Origin: Valencia hispanica
Lineage: Eukaryota > Chordata > Actinopteri > Cyprinodontiformes > Valenciidae
Reading direction: 5' to 3'
Length of the DNA stretch: 64,000 nucleotides
NCBI GenBank assembly: GCA_963556495.2
Contig: OY747713.1
Span: forward strand, 3,558,321-3,622,320
The notes beneath the pieces are model-generated. The model made no database searches. It worked only from the letters and a program-made list of their open reading frames with translations, and was not told the origin of the DNA. The first letter of the stretch is position 1; the number at the start of each line of letters is the position of its first letter. A program made the translations under genes and the position numbers. Below are positions 1 to 11,800 of this stretch, one piece after another.

Positions 1-820
1 GACTCTGGCACCTTGATTTCCCAATGACATGCAAAAATTGCTTTCATCCGAAAAAAGTACTTTGGACCACTGAGCAACAGTCCAGTGCTGCTTCTCTGTA
101 GCCCAGGTCAGGCGCTTCTGCCGCTGTTTCTGGTTCAAAAGTGGCTTGACCTGGGGAATGCGGCACCTGTAGCCCATTTCCTGCACACGCCTGTGCACGG
201 TGGCTCTGGATGTTTCTACTCCAGACTCAGTCCACTGCTTCCGCAGGTCCCCCAAGGTCTGGAATCGGTCCTTCTCCACAATCTTCCTCAGGGTCCGGTC
301 ACCTCTTCTCGTTGTGCAGCGTTTTCTGCCACACTTTTTCCTTCCCACAGACTTCCCACTGAGGTGCCTTGATACAGCACTCTGGGAACAGCCTATTCAT
401 TCAGAAATGTCTTTCTGTGTCTTACCCTCTTGCTTGAGGGTGTCAATGATGGCCTTCTGGGCAGCAGTCAGGTCGGCAGTCTTACCCATGATTGCGGTTT
501 TGAGTAATGAACCAGGCTGGGAGTTTTTAAAAGCCTCAGGAATCTTTTGCAGGTGTTTAGAGTTAATTAGTTGATTCAGATGATTAGGTTAATAGCTCGT
601 TTAGAGAACCTTTTCATGATATGCTCATTTTTTGAGATAGGAATTTTGGGTTTTCATGAGCTGTATGCCAAAATCATCAGTTTTAAAACAATAAAAGACC
701 TGAAATATTTCAGTTGGTGTGCAATGAATCTACAATATATGAAAGTTAAATTTTTATCATTACATTATGGAAAAGACTGAACTTTATCACAATATGCTAA
801 TTTTTTGAGAAGGACCTGTA
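1..820 (-). mobile_element. Tc1/mariner-type transposon, cut by the left window edge, transposase broken
   Basis: Read on the minus strand, the segment starts a transposase at position 489 (MGKTADLTAAQKAI) and continues through a paired-type helix-turn-helix region to a DDE-proximal stretch (KVLFSDESNF) at the window edge. Codon 397-399 is TGA inside the N-terminal DNA-binding domain, so this copy cannot make a full protein. The terminal inverted repeat is at about 600-820. It holds two related direct repeats containing TCTCAAAAAAT, an inner one near 625-645 and an outer one near 790-815, which is the IR/DR layout of Sleeping Beauty-like elements. The element ends on TA at 819-820, the usual Tc1 target. 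The catalytic C-terminal half lies outside the window. It sits in an intron of slc9a1. Confidence 0.88.
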
Positions 821-1960
821 CTTTGGGGGAGCAGGCCGAAATTAAGATGCAATTTGCAGCAATGTCCGGTTTCCCAAACATAATCGGCGCAATTGACAAT
901 TTAACAACGACAAGGTTCATTTATTAAAAACATTTTATTGCATCATTTAAGATACCAATGGCTGTCACTATGTCGCACAGCACACTCTTTATTTCCTTTA
1001 ACTCGTTTGTCACAGAATTGTTGGCGCTGATGGTGTCTCTCTGTGTCTGCATCACAGCTTCAGTCAGAACCCGACCACTGCTGGATGCACCACGGGCACC
1101 GGCAGCACTGGTGCTGGGGGCAGCCGGACGCTGGGCAACCTCATCTTCCTCAGCCTCCTCATCCTCGCCACCTACCGACTGTGGAAGAGCTGAAAAGACA
1201 CGGCATATTAGTCTGTCTCCTTAAAATATGCTCAAATTTGTTAACGTAGCCACGTAATAAAATATATCCAAAAGGTGCTTTACCGGGTTCATCTGTCGCT
1301 TCTGCCAGGTCGGTCTCGGCCTCCTTCTCTGACAATACCGTACACGCTTGATGTTCCCATGATACTTGCCATCTTCCTGTCCAGTGGTGTCAGCTCGGGT
1401 GTACACATACCCCCTCCAGTAGCAGACCCACTCTGGCGGTGGGAGGCAAGTTTGTTTTTGCCTCGACTTTGAGGTCCGACCACTTTTTTTAAATTTCGGG
1501 TACCGTCCTGTCAGTTGCACTGCAGACGCCACATGCTGCCACTCGCAGTTCTTCCTTTTATTTGTGACACCACTGCTTTGTCCACCAAATAAAACGTCTC
1601 TTCTAGCCTCCACTTCACCCACTAGCACTTCAATCTCCATCTCCGTAAAGTTTCTCTTCTTGGTTGTTTTTGTTGTTGCCATATTTCCCCTCTTCTTCAT
1701 ATGCATCAATATTCATGTCCTGCTTTGCATTGACCTTTTATAGCCGGATTTGGGTGTGTTCAGGGCGGGATATGAGCCAAATTCACGTGCACAAACTTCC
1801 AAGAAGACTGATTTATAAAGGGGAAATTGCTTACACCTGTGTGTAGGCATGGTTTTATAAATCAGAAATCTTTTTGGCGTACGCAAACTTTTTGTTTTGG
1901 TCGTACGTACACTTTTAGTAGGGATTCTACGCAATGTTTTACAAATGAGACCCCTGGACT
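821..1960. mobile_element. PIF/Harbinger transposon remnant, internally deleted
   Basis: Two Harbinger signatures lie together. On the plus strand at about 835-900, a short piece reads QFAAMSGFPNIIGAID, the start of the HARBI1-type DDE transposase core. On the minus strand is the partner Myb/SANT-like protein (separate entry). The right side, about 1800-1960, is non-coding with GTACG-rich words typical of Harbinger ends in fish. Most of the transposase is missing, and the left end directly abuts the Tc1 element at 820, so Tc1 insertion or deletion removed that end. Exact termini were not determined. Confidence 0.72.
940..1682 (-). pseudogene. Harbinger-encoded Myb/SANT-like DNA-binding protein, remnant
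   Basis: The start at 1682 gives MATTKTTKKRNFTEMEIEVL followed by a Myb/SANT-like helix region with the VLFGG and KRKNCEW motifs, as in the second protein of PIF/Harbinger elements, which helps bring the transposase to the ends. After a gap that looks like an intron (about 1200-1235), the minus strand encodes an acidic stretch (GGEDEEAEEDEVAQRP) and a C-terminal helix (about 950-1195). The middle, around residues 60-110, diverges from a normal SANT domain and shows no clear third helix, so the gene is probably dead. It is carried by the transposon and is not a host gene. Confidence 0.6.
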
Positions 1961-2222
1961 TTACTATGTTCTAAAATGGCTGAAGTGGGAAATCTGTTGC
2001 GAAAAACTAAGTACACCCAATAATTCAGCAGTTTGGAGAATAATATTTTCAGTATCAGCCATCAGACTTCATTAGTCTCTCACATCACCGTGGAGTTTTC
2101 ACTTTGTCACTTCTTTTCTTCCATGACACAGTTTGGACCAAGCTTCAGCTGTTGGACAGATTGTCTCTAAACAGACTCTAGAATATATATTTTAACTGCA
2201 AGGTGCCAATGTCCCATGACTT

Positions 2223-2760
2223 AAAGGGGACATATCATGAAAATTCCACTTGTTTAGCCCTTAAATGCTTTGTGTAGTGAATTTAGAGTGTCTAGGAGTG
2301 CAAAAAGCATACATTTGTCTCCATGTGTTGTGGAGATATTTTTGTAAAATGTTTTGGGTCATGTTTTTTAAGCTGTTCAGTTTTCTCTGTTATCTATTAC
2401 GTTTTTTTAACTATTACGTCCAAGTACTTGCACTGGAACTGCCAAACTTGGTCATGGATTTCCGCCCGAACGCTGATTGAATCCACCATCTTTATTTCTC
2501 GTTGTGAGTTTGTAGTCCAAGTTTAGGTACGCCGAAAGTCTTCATCGTCTTCATTTTCCTCTCGCTCAAGGTCAGACTCTGTCTCGAATATGTACGGCTG
2601 GATGGACAACTCTTCCGACGTTTAAAAAAAATAAATAAAAAATAAGACGAATAAAAAGTTTCTGCAGTGCTAGGTTGCCGGTTCTCTATCAAACTACAAA
2701 AATGGCTGAATGGGGTGGAGTGGAAGGTTCACCGGCCTGGAGGGGGGGCGTGGCATGCTG
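2223..2760. repeat. Dispersed repeat in slc9a1 intron
   Basis: This stretch begins AAAGGGGACATATCATGAAA, a start I recognise from an abundant fish interspersed repeat. It has no long reading frame of its own. Superfamily and exact ends are not established. The rest of 1961-2838 shows nothing gene-like apart from the splice acceptor at 2837-2838. Confidence 0.4.
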
Positions 2761-2838
2761 CGGTATAACGTGGTAGAACTTTTATTCTCCATTCAGTTCT
2801 GTAAAAACTCACTCCGTCTGGTTTTCTGTGCGTTTCAG

Positions 2839-5800
2839 GAGTCGTTGGTCTCACATTTATTATAAATAAATTTCGTATTGTGAAGCTGACCAAAAAGGAC
2901 CAGTTCATCGTGGCCTACGGTGGCCTGCGAGGTGCAATCGCCTTCTCTCTGGGATTCCTTCTGCCGAGCAGCGAAACGAAGAACATGTTCCTCACTGCCA
3001 TCATCACAGTCATCTTCTTCACCGTCTTTGTGCAGGTGTGGTCGTTTAGGCACAGGCGTGTAAACTGTTGGATTAGTTGTTGTTTTATGAAAAATGATCA
3101 GGAAAAACCTGATCTTTAAAAACAAACAGTTAGTTATTTGTTTGGTGTAACTTCTGCCTCCTTCTTCAGGGGATGACCATCAGGCCTCTGGTGGATCTCC
3201 TGGCTGTGAAAAGGAAGAAGGAGAGTAAACCGTCAATAAACGAGGAGATTCACACACAGGTGGGACTTTGAGTCATTCTTCTCAATGATATAAAACATCT
3301 GCGCCTGTTTCAAACAGATATACTAACTAAACCAACGTGTAAATAACAGGATTGTCATATACGTTTTGTCAATAGTTCCTGGATCACCTGCTTACAGGAA
3401 TCGAAGACATCTGCGGACATTATGGACATCATCACTGGAAGGACAAGTAGGTCACTTCAATATTTCTCCTGTCTTCTGTGTGTTTATGTTCTGGTGCTTT
3501 TGTGAAACTGCCTGTTTGAAAATTAAGGTATTAAATTAAGTTTTTAAAAAACTATTTAGTGAACTAACAACAAATTTCCTGCTAAGGAAAGAAAACATTT
3601 CAAAATCCGCCCATCTCCTCCACATTATAGCCGAGGAACAGACGGTTGTCCCGCGACACACTGCATGTTACCCTGAAGTGAAACATGGTGGTGGCAGAGT
3701 CATGCTGTGGGGAGATGTTTCTTCAGCAGGAACAGGGAAGCTAGTCAGAGTTGATTAGAAGATTACTAGAGCTAAATCCAGGAGAAGACCTGAGACTGCG
3801 GTGGAGCTTCACCTTCCAGCAGGACATCCACCCTCAACAATGCAGCCAGAGATATTATGGGATGGCTTTAGATCAAAGCAGAGTCATGGGTTAGAATGGC
3901 CTAGTCAAAGTATAGACCTGAATCCGACCGAGAATCTGCGACAAAACATAAAAACTGACGTTGTCAAATGTTCTCCATCCAATCTGACTGAATTTCAGCT
4001 ATATTGCAAAGTGGAAGGGGTAAAGATGTTCGCCTGTAGATGTTCAAAGCTGGGGGAGACAAACCCCAAACAGGTGGTGTGCACGCCACACTTTTCAGCT
4101 TCATCAGTGACCTTCCACCTTATATGTATACACCAGTTTCTGTTGCTCTGTCACAGAAAAATCCCCCCAAAAAACTGAGGTTTTCTGGTTGGAGCATGAA
4201 AAACGTTATTACAATTCCTTCTGTCTCTGTAAAATATGTTACGGTTTTACTTTAAGGTTTGTGCACCTTGTCTCAGGTGAGCAGAGACCAGCATGTCGGG
4301 GTTTTTTTTTTCTGGTAGTAATGTTATCCTCTGAGACTCAATGTGAACACAGATAAAGACCCGAAAGGAAGTGGCTTGTTTCTGCAAAGAAACAACACAC
4401 CACGAACTTCCTGTGGCTTGTCTTTAGTTTTCATATTTATGATTTAATAAATCGTTTTTGTGCCTTCAGTTGAATTCAACGGTTATGTGTGAGATGCAAC
4501 CTTCGCCGATAGTTTGCTGAATCGCTTTAGATCAGAGTGAGTTGAGTAAAGGAATTTAGTTGAATTCAGTTTATCTGTAGAACCGTCTCAGAGCAGGGCC
4601 GGTGCTAGCCGTTTAGTTGCCCTAAACAAAAATCTGCTGTGGGCTCACTTCCTGTCTTACATCAGTCTGGTGACGGTACGGACGTCTGCAACCTTTTACC
4701 TGTTTGTAATTAACCTTCACAGCAGGGAAACTCCTCTGGTTCGTTTTTGTTTTCAGGCTGAATCGCTTCAATAAGACGTACGTGAAGAAGTGGCTGATCG
4801 CAGGCGAGCGCTCCAACGAGCCGCAGCTCATCTCCTTCTACAACAAGATGGAGATGAAGCAGGCCATGATGCTGGTGGAGAGCGGGAGCGCCGCCAAGCT
4901 GTCGGCCGATCAGTGAGTTTTGGATTTTTCAATAGCCATGAAATGGTCTCGAATCGGTCAGAGGTCTGAATCGGAGAGGAAACGGGGCATGGAGCCGCTT
5001 TAAAAGCCTTAAGATTCAGTTTATCTGATGAAGTATTGTTTCGTTTAGTACTGCAGTTCGTTTTTGTTTAGTGTGTTCGTCTGCACAGAAACACAGGAGC
5101 TCCTGCCAGGACTACTTTCTATGTTTTAATAAAAAGTACAAAAACACAGGAGCTCCTGCCAGGACTACTTTCTATGTTTTAATAAAAAAGTACAAAAACA
5201 CAGGAGCTCCTGCCAGGACTACTTTCTATGTTTTAATAAAAAAGTACAAAAACACAGGAGCTCCTGCCAGGACTACTTTCTATGTTTTAATAAAAAAGTA
5301 TAAAAACACAGGAGCTCCTGCCAGGACTACTTTCTATGTTTTAATAAAAAGTACAAAAACACAGGAGCTCCTGCCAGGACTACTTTCTATGTTTAAAATA
5401 AAAAAGTGCACAAAACACAGGAGCTCCTGCCAGGACTACTTTCTATGTTTATAATAAAAAAGTACACAAAACACAGGAGCTCCTGCCAGGACTACTTTCT
5501 ATGTTTAAAATAAAAAAGTACACAAAACACGGGAGCTCCTGCCAAGACTACTTTCTATGTTTTCATAAAAAAGTACACAAAACACAGGAGCTCCTGCCAG
5601 GACTACTTTCTATGTTTTAATAAAAAAGTACAAAAACACAGGAGCTCCTGCCAGGACTACTTTCTATGTTTTAATAAAAAAGTTCACAAAACACAGGAGC
5701 TCCTGCCAGGACTACTTTCTATGTTTATAATAAAAAAGTACACAAAACACAGGAGCTCCTGCCAGGACTACTTTCTATGTTTATAATAAAAAAGTACACA

Positions 5801-8800
5801 AAACACCGGAGCTCCTGCCAAGACTACTTTCTATGTTTAAAATAAAAAAGTACACAAAACACCGGAGCTCCTGCCAGGACTACTTTCTATGTTTTAATAA
5901 AAAAGTACAAAAACACAGGAGCTCCTGCCAGGACTACTTTCTATGTTTTTAATAAAAAAGTACAAAAACACAGGAGCTCCTGCCAGGACTACTTTCTATG
6001 TTTTTAATAAAAAAGTACAAAAACACAGGAGCTCCTGCCAGGACTACTTTCTATGTTTTAATAAAAAAGTACACAAAACACAGGAGCTCCTGCCAGGACT
6101 ACTTTCTATGTTTTAATAAAAAAGTACACAAAACACCGGAGCTCCTGCCAGGACTACTTTCTATGTTTTAATAAAAAAGTACAAAAACACAGGAGCTCCT
6201 GCCAGGACTACTTTCTATGTTTTAATAAAAAAGTACAAAAACACAGGAGCTCCTGCCAGGACTACTTTCTATGTTTTAATAAAAAAGTACAAAAACACAG
6301 GAGCTCCTGCCAGGACTACTTTCTATGTTTTAATAAAAAAGTACAAAAACACAGGAGCTCCTGCCAGGACTACTTTCTATGTTTTAATAAAAAAGTACAA
6401 AAACACAGGAGCTCCTGCCAGGACTACTTTCTATGTTTTAATAAAAAACACAGGAGCTCCTGCCACTACTTTCTATGTTTAAACACAGGAGCTCCTGCCA
6501 GGACTACTTTCTATGTTTAATAAAAAAGTACACACGGAGCTCCTGCCAAGACTACTTTCTATGTTTTAATAAAAAAGTACAAAAACACAGGAGCTCCTGC
6601 CAGGACTACTTTCTATGTTTTAATAAAAAAGTCAAAAACACAGGAGCTCCTGCCAGGACTACTTTCTATGTTTTAATAAAAAAGTACAAAAACACAGGAG
6701 CTCCTGCCAGGACTACTTTCTATGTTTTAATAAAAAAGTACAAAAACACAGGAGCTCCTGCCAGGACTACTTTCTATGTTTTAATAAAAAAGTACAAAAA
6801 CACAGGAGCTCCTGCCAGGACTACTTTCTATGTTTTAATAAAAAAGTACAAAAACACAGGAGCTCCTGCCAGGACTACTTTCTATGTTTTAATAAAAAAG
6901 TACAAAAACACAGGAGCTCCTGCCAGGACTACTTTCTATGTTTTAATAAAAAAGTACAAAAACACAGGAGCTCCTGCCAGGACTACTTTCTATGTTTTAA
7001 TAAAAAAGTACAAAAACACAGGAGCTCCTGCCAGGACTACTTTCTATGTTTTAATAAAAAAGTACAAAAACACAGGAGCTCCTGCCAGGACTACTTTCTA
7101 TGTTTTAATAAAAAAGTACAAAAACACAGGAGCTCCTGCCAGGACTACTTTCTATGTTTTAATAAAAAAGTACAAAAACACAGGAGCTCCTGCCAGGACT
7201 ACTTTCTATGTTTTAATAAAAAAGTACAAAAACACAGGAGCTCCTGCCAGGACTACTTTCTATGTTTTAATAAAAAAGTACACAAAACACAGGAGCTCCT
7301 GCCAGGACTACTTTCTATGTTTTAATAAAAAAGTACAAAAACACAGGAGCTCCTGCCAGGACTACTTTCTATGTTTTAATAAAAAAGTTCACAAAACACA
7401 GGAGCTCCTGCCAGGACTACTTTCTATGTTTTAATAAAAAAGTACACAAAACACCGGAGCTCCTGCCAGGACTACTTTCTATGTTTTAATAAAAAAGTAC
7501 AAAAACACAGGAGCTCCTGCCAGGACTACTTTCTATGTTTTAATAAAAAAGTACAAAAACACAGGAGCTCCTGCCAGGACTACTTTCTATGTTTTAATAA
7601 AAAAGTACACAAAACACAGGAGCTCCTGCCAGGACTACTTTCTATGTTTTAATAAAAAAGTACAAAAACACAGGAGCTCCTGCCAGGACTACTTTCTATG
7701 TTTATAATAAAAAAGTACACAAAACACAGGAGCTCCTGCCAGGACTACTTTCTATGTTTTAATAAAAAAGTACAAAAACACAGGAGCTCCTGCCAGGACT
7801 ACTTTCTATGTTTAAAATAAAAAAGTACACAAAACACGGGAGCTCCTGCCAAGACTACTTTCTATGTTTTAATAAAAAAGTGCACAAAACACAGGAGCTC
7901 CTGCCAGGACTACTTTCTATGTTTTAATAAAAAAGTGCACAAAACACAGGAGCTCCTGCCAGGACTACTTTCTATGTTTTAATAAAAAAGTACAAAAACA
8001 CAGGAGCTCCTGCCAGGACTACTTTCTATGTTTTAATAAAAAAGTACAAAAACACAGGAGCTCCTGCCAGGACTACTTTCTATGTTTTAATAAAAAAGTA
8101 CAAAAACACAGGAGCTCCTGCCAGGACTACTTTCTATGTTTTAATAAAAAAGTACAAAAACACAGGAGCTCCTGCCAGGACTACTTTCTATGTTTTAATA
8201 AAAAAGTACAAAAACACAGGAGCTCCTGCCAGGACTACTTTCTATGTTTTAATAAAAAAGTACAAAAACACAGGAGCTCCTGCCACTACTTTCTATGTTT
8301 TAATAAAAGTACAAAAACACAGGAGCTCCTGCCAGGACTACTTTCTATGTTTTAATAAAAGTACAAAAACACAGGAGCTCCTGCCAGGACTACTTTCTAT
8401 GTTTTAATAAAAAAGTACAAAAACACAGGAGCTCCTGCCAGGACTACTTTCTATGTTTTAATAAAAAAGTACAAAAACACAGGAGCTCCTGCCAGGACTA
8501 CTTTCTATGTTTTAATAAAAAAGTACACAAAACACAGGAGCTCCTGCCAGGACTACTTTCTATGTTTTAATAAAAAAGTACACAAAACACAGGAGCTCCT
8601 GCCAGGACTACTTTCTATGTTTTAATAAAAAAGTACAAAAACACAGGAGCTCCTGCCAGGACTACTTTCTATGTTTTAATAAAAAAGTACAAAAACACAG
8701 GAGCTCCTGCCAGGACTACTTTCTATGTTTTAATAAAAAAGTACAAAAACACAGGAGCTCCTGCCAGGACTACTTTCTATGTTTATAATAAAAAAGTACA

Positions 8801-11800
8801 CAAAACACAGGAGCTCCTGCCAAGACTACTTTCTATGTTTTCATAAAAAAGTACACAAAACACAGGAGCTCCTGCCAGGACTACTTTCTATGTTTTAATA
8901 AAAAAGTACAAAAACACAGGAGCTCCTGCCAGGACTACTTTCTATGTTTTAATAAAAAAGTGCACAAAACACAGGAGCTCCTGCCAGGACTACTTTCTAT
9001 GTTTTAATAAAAAAGTACACAAAACACAGGAGCTCCTGCCAGGACTACTTTCTATGTTTTAATAAAAAAGTACAAAAACACAGGAGCTCCTGCCAGGACT
9101 ACTTTCTATGTTTTAATAAAAAAGTGCACAAAACACAGGAGCTCCTGCCAGGACTACTTTCTATGTTTTAATAAAAAAGTACAAAAACACAGGAGCTCCT
9201 GCCAGGACTACTTTCTATGTTTTAATAAAAAAGTACAAAAACACAGGAGCTCCTGCCAAGACTACTTTCTATGTTTTAATAAAAGTACAAAAACACAGGA
9301 GCTCCTGCCAGGACTACTTTCTATGTTTTAATAAAAAAGTACAAAAACACAGGAGCTCCTGCCAGGACTACTTTCTATGTTTAAAATAAAAAAGTACACA
9401 AAACACGGGAGCTCCTGCCAAGACTACTTTCTATGTTTTAATAAAAAAGTGCACAAAACACAGGAGCTCCTGCCAGGACTACTTTCTATGTTTTAATAAA
9501 AAAGTACAAAAACACAGGAGCTCCTGCCAGGACTACTTTCTATGTTTTAAATAAAAAAGTACACAAAACACAGGAGCTCCTGCCAAGACTACTTTCTATG
9601 TTTTAATAAAAAAGTACAAAAACACAGGAGCTCCTGCCAGGACTACTTTCTATGTTTATAATAAAAAAGTACAAAAACACAGGAGCTCCTGCCAGGACTA
9701 CTTTCTATGTTTTAATAAAAAAGTACAAAAACACAGGAGCTCCTGCCAGGACTACTTTCTATGTTTTAATAAAAAAGTGCACAAAACACAGGAGCTCCTG
9801 CCAGGACTACTTTCTATGTTTTAATAAAAAAGTACAAAAACACAGGAGCTCCTGCCAGGACTACTTTCTATGTTTATAATAAAAAAGTACACAAAACACA
9901 GGAGCTCCTGCCAGGACTACTTTCTATGTTTATAATAAAAAAGTACAAAAACACAGGAGCTCCTGCCAGGACTACTTTCTATGTTTTAATAAAAAAGTAC
10001 AAAAACACAGGAGCTCCTGCCAGGACTACTTTCTATGTTTAAAATAAAAAAGTACACAAAACACGGGAGCTCCTGCCAGGACTACTTTCTATGTTTTAAT
10101 AAAAAAGTACAAAAACACAGGAGCTCCTGCCAGGACTACTTTCTATGTTTTAATAAAAAAGTACAAAAACACAGGAGCTCCTGCCAGGACTACTTTCTAT
10201 GTTTTCATAAAAAAGTACACAAAACACAGGAGCTCCTGCCAAGACTACTTTCTATGTTTTAATAAAAAAGTACAAAAACACAGGAGCTCCTGCCAGGACT
10301 ACTTTCTATGTTTTAATAAAAAAGTACAAAAACACAGGAGCTCCTGCCAGGACTACTTTCTATGTTTTAATAAAAAAGTACAAAAACACAGGAGCTCCTG
10401 CCAGGACTACTTTCTATGTTTTAATAAAAAAGTACAAAAACACAGGAGCTCCTGCCAGGACTACTTTCTATGTTTTAATAAAAAAGTACAAAAACACAGG
10501 AGCTCCTGCCAGGACTACTTTCTATGTTTTAATAAAAAAGTACAAAAACACAGGAGCTCCTGCCAGGACTACTTTCTATGTTTTAATAAAAAAGTACAAA
10601 AACACAGGAGCTCCTGCCAGGACTACTTTCTATGTTTTAATAAAAAAGTACAAAAACACAGGAGCTCCTGCCAGGACTACTTTCTATGTTTTAATAAAAA
10701 AGTACAAAAACACAGGAGCTCCTGCCAGGACTACTTTCTATGTTTTAATAAAAAAGTACAAAAACACAGGAGCTCCTGCCAGGACTACTTTCTATGTTTT
10801 AATAAAAAAGTACAAAAACACAGCTCCTGCCAGCTCCTGCCAGGACTCCTGCCAGGACTACTTTCTATGTTTTAATAAAAAAGTACAAAAACACAGGAGC
10901 TCCTGCCAGGACTACTTTCTATGTTTTAATAAAAAAGTACAAAAACACAGGAGCTCCTGCCAGGACTACTTTCTATGTTTTAATAAAAAAGTACACAAAA
11001 CACCGGAGCTCCTGCCAGGACTACTTTCTATGTTTTAATAAAAAAGTACAAAAACACAGGAGCTCCTGCCAGGACTACTTTCTATGTTTTAATAAAAAAG
11101 TACACAAAACACAGGAGCTCCTGCCAGGACTACTTTCTATGTTTTAATAAAAAAGTACAAAAACACAGGAGCTCCTGCCAGGACTACTTTCTATGTTTAT
11201 AATAAAAAAGTACAAAAACACAGGAGCTCCTGCCAGGACTACTTTCTATGTTTTAATAAAAAAGTACAAAAACACAGGAGCTCCTGCCAGGACTACTTTC
11301 TATGTTTTAATAAAAAAGTACAAAAACACAGGAGCTCCTGCCAGGACTACTTTCTATGTTTTAATAAAAAAGTACACAAAACACAGGAGCTCCTGCCAGG
11401 ACTACTTTCTATGTTTTAATAAAAAAGTACAAAAACACAGGAGCTCCTGCCAGGACTACTTTCTATGTTTTAATAAAAAAGTACACAAAACACGGAGCTC
11501 CTGTTTTAATAAAAAAGTCCAGGACTACTTTCTATGTTTTAATAAAAAAGTACAAAAACACAGGAGCTCCTGCCAGGACTACTTTCTATGTTTTAATAAA
11601 AAAGTACAAAAACACAGGAGCTCCTGCCAGGACTACTTTCTATGTTTTAATAAAAAAGTACAAAAACACAGGAGCTCCTGCCAGGACTACTTTCTATGTT
11701 TTAATAAAAAAGTACAAAAACACAGGAGCTCCTGCCAGGACTACTTTCTATGTTTTAATAAAAAAGTACAAAAACACAGGAGCTCCTGCCAGGACTACTT

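Noticed and set aside
6475..7434. Long open frame (319 codons) with perfect 18-residue repeats
   Set aside because: It is the 54-bp minisatellite read in frame; two of three frames are open simply because 54 is divisible by three. It lies inside an intron and breaks wherever a 55-56-bp unit occurs. The same applies to frames at 5071, 9652, 11193, 12683 and 13179.
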